Below, one piece after another: positions 62,820-64,000 of a stretch of 64,000 bases of DNA. Location: NCBI GenBank assembly GCA_016718655.1, contig JADKCV010000005.1, forward strand, positions 1 to 64,000, given 5' to 3'. A model generated the notes under the pieces. The model searched no databases. It saw only the letters and a list, made by a program, of their open reading frames with translations, and was not told where the DNA came from. The position numbers were made by a program, and so were the translations under genes. Each line of letters begins with the position of its first letter. The stretch's first letter is position 1. Source of the stretch: Flavobacteriales bacterium. GTDB taxonomy: Bacteria > Bacteroidota > Bacteroidia > Flavobacteriales_F > PHOS-HE28.

Positions 62820-64000
62820 ATGACCGCACGTAGACCGATCATCACACTGCTCACGGCGCTGGCCCCCGCTTTGCTCCTCGCCCAGAAAGCACCCGAGGAG
62901 AATGCGCCCAAGCGCACGCTGGATGTCACCATCACAGGCTGCCCCAAGGACACCATCTACTTGGCCAACTACTATGGCAACAAGCTGTATTATGCGGATA
63001 CGGCGATAGCCGATGCCAAAGGGAGAGCCTTGTTCAAGGACGAAAAGGGTTACAAGGCGGGCGTCTATGCCGTGGTGGCACCGGGACCCAAACTGTTCGA
63101 AGTGATCCTGAACGAACCCACGATCGTGGTGTCCACGGAGAAGGAGGACCTGCTCGGAAAACTCCAGGTGAGAACTTCCAAGGAGAACGAGGTGTTCCTC
63201 GCCTATATCCGGTTCCTCAACGAACGCAAGGCTGAAGGTGACCAATTGCGTGCGCAACAGGAAGCGAACAAGGACCCCATCGCCAAGGCTGGGATAAAGG
63301 CCCAAATGGAGGACTTGGACAAGCGCGTCAAACAGTACCAGCGCGACCTCATCGCGAATAATCAGGGGCTGCTCGCTGCCGATCTGGTCCGAATGAGCAT
63401 GCCCGTGGAACTCCCCGAGCCACGCAAAGCGGATGGTTCATTGGATAGCGCTGCAGCCTACTATCAGTATCGAGCCCATTTCTGGGACAACTTCGACCTG
63501 ACCGACGACCGCCTGGTCCGAGTATCGGTGTTCGGCAACAAATTCGAGGAATGGATCACCAAGCTGGTACCCCAAGTGCCGGACACCATCACCCGACTGG
63601 TCGATGAACTCGTCGTCCGCACGGGCACAAGCAAGGAGATGTTCCGTTACGTGGTACACAGTGTCACGCACAAGTTCGAGACCAGCGATATCATGGGTAT
63701 GGATGCCGTTTTCGTGCATATGGCCCTGACCTACTATTGCCCCAAGAACGGTCAGCCCAACCGAGCGGATTGGATGGATGCCGACAAGTTGGACAAGTTG
63801 TGCGAACGCGCACGGAAGATGTCCCCCCTCGTGCTCGGGCGAAAAGCACCCTATTTAAGCTTGACCGACACCAGCGAACAGGTCTGGAAGAACTACCACG
63901 ACCTGGCCGCAGAGTATGTGGTCGTTATTTTCTGGGACCCGCATTGCGGTCATTGCAAGGAGGAACTCCCCGAGATCCACAAGGTCTACACCGAAAAGAT
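62820..64000 (+). CDS. Thioredoxin-fold (TlpA/DUF4369-type) envelope protein, 3' end outside the window
   Basis: The visible 393 residues have a signal peptide (about 1-21, ending LLLAQK), a DUF4369-like N-terminal domain (about 30-115), a helical DUF5106-like middle region (about 120-330; VFLAYIRFLNERKAEGDQ, QMEDLDKRVKQYQRDL) and the start of a thioredoxin domain with the active site CGHC (codons 63945-63956) after VVVIFWDPH. Such proteins act as periplasmic thiol-disulfide oxidoreductases in Bacteroidota. The domain order follows TlpA-like proteins; the end of the gene is not visible. Confidence 0.85.
   Translation, partial: MTARRPIITLLTALAPALLLAQKAPEENAPKRTLDVTITGCPKDTIYLANYYGNKLYYADTAIADAKGRALFKDEKGYKAGVYAVVAPGPKLFEVILNEPTIVVSTEKEDLLGKLQVRTSKENEVFLAYIRFLNERKAEGDQLRAQQEANKDPIAKAGIKAQMEDLDKRVKQYQRDLIANNQGLLAADLVRMSMPVELPEPRKADGSLDSAAAYYQYRAHFWDNFDLTDDRLVRVSVFGNKFEEWITKLVPQVPDTITRLVDELVVRTGTSKEMFRYVVHSVTHKFETSDIMGMDAVFVHMALTYYCPKNGQPNRADWMDADKLDKLCERARKMSPLVLGRKAPYLSLTDTSEQVWKNYHDLAAEYVVVIFWDPHCGHCKEELPEIHKVYTEK

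Overview
The window looks like chromosomal DNA of a GC-rich member of the Bacteroidota, most likely from the Flavobacteriales. The evidence is: cargo proteins with C-terminal type IX secretion (T9SS) sorting domains; Bacteroidota-typical families (DUF4924, DUF6787, the misnamed 'ABC transporter ATPase' family, SiaC/DUF1987, a tandem OstA/LptD gene set, a tricorn-type S41 peptidase); Bacteroidota-type promoters (TAnnTTTG or TAnnTTCG near -7) in front of many genes; and almost no Shine-Dalgarno sequences. I see no rRNA, tRNA, CRISPR array, insertion sequence or prophage. The content is mostly housekeeping and cell-envelope genes, with some accessory genes.

Layout. 1-1173: a truncated ArsR regulator and a lipoprotein class D beta-lactamase, both on the minus strand. 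1238-5739: a selenium pair (mnmH, carrying a one-base frameshift, and selD), an AT-hook-like protein with a frameshifted C-terminus, a universal stress protein and a PQQ-type sugar dehydrogenase. 5890-11377: a TetR-controlled export operon (TetR, ABC transporter with a degenerate nucleotide-binding domain, HlyD-type adaptor, TolC-type channel, small unknown protein), with repeated TGTTCCA operator-like motifs in front and a terminator behind. 11439-13707: DUF429, MerC, a lipoprotein and a Fur/Zur-family regulator, with a 7-1-7 dyad in the lipoprotein promoter. 13742-16733: a light-repair cluster (DUF2256 mini-protein overlapping an FeS-BCP photolyase, then a DASH cryptochrome/photolyase). 16803-27168: a mixture of outer-membrane protein, PAP2 phosphatase, TonB-dependent receptor, ThpR, radical SAM protein, TolB-like lipoprotein, Vsr endonuclease, TPR and SiaC proteins. 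27231-30137: xseA-xseB and a PIN-PhoH ATPase, followed by a 489-nt non-coding stretch rich in hairpins.

30627-36959 holds two large T9SS-type surface proteins; the second is frameshifted inside its sorting domain. 37220-51040 is an envelope and respiration block: two Fe-S proteins, an MCE/MlaD lipid-transport protein and an AmiC-type amidase on the minus strand, LptD on the plus strand, then a TrpG/PabA glutaminase, an NdpA-like nucleoid protein, a T9SS protein, a Skp/OmpH chaperone, DUF4924 and an LptA-like OstA protein. 51030-55178 is a three-gene minus-strand cluster (small membrane protein, CotH-family kinase, CotH-like protein fused to a beta-helix) and is the least understood gene set here. 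55386-64000 ends with a conserved small protein, a tricorn-like protease, a second PQQ dehydrogenase carrying a T9SS domain, prfC and a partial thioredoxin-fold lipid/thiol protein.

How it fits together: LptD, the OstA/LptA-like protein, OmpH/Skp, MlaD and the amidase all build or maintain the outer membrane and wall. The T9SS cargo, TonB receptor, lipoproteins and the tripartite exporter work at the surface. Three independent single-base frameshifts in otherwise well-conserved genes suggest residual indel errors in a long-read assembly, although real mutations cannot be excluded from sequence alone.
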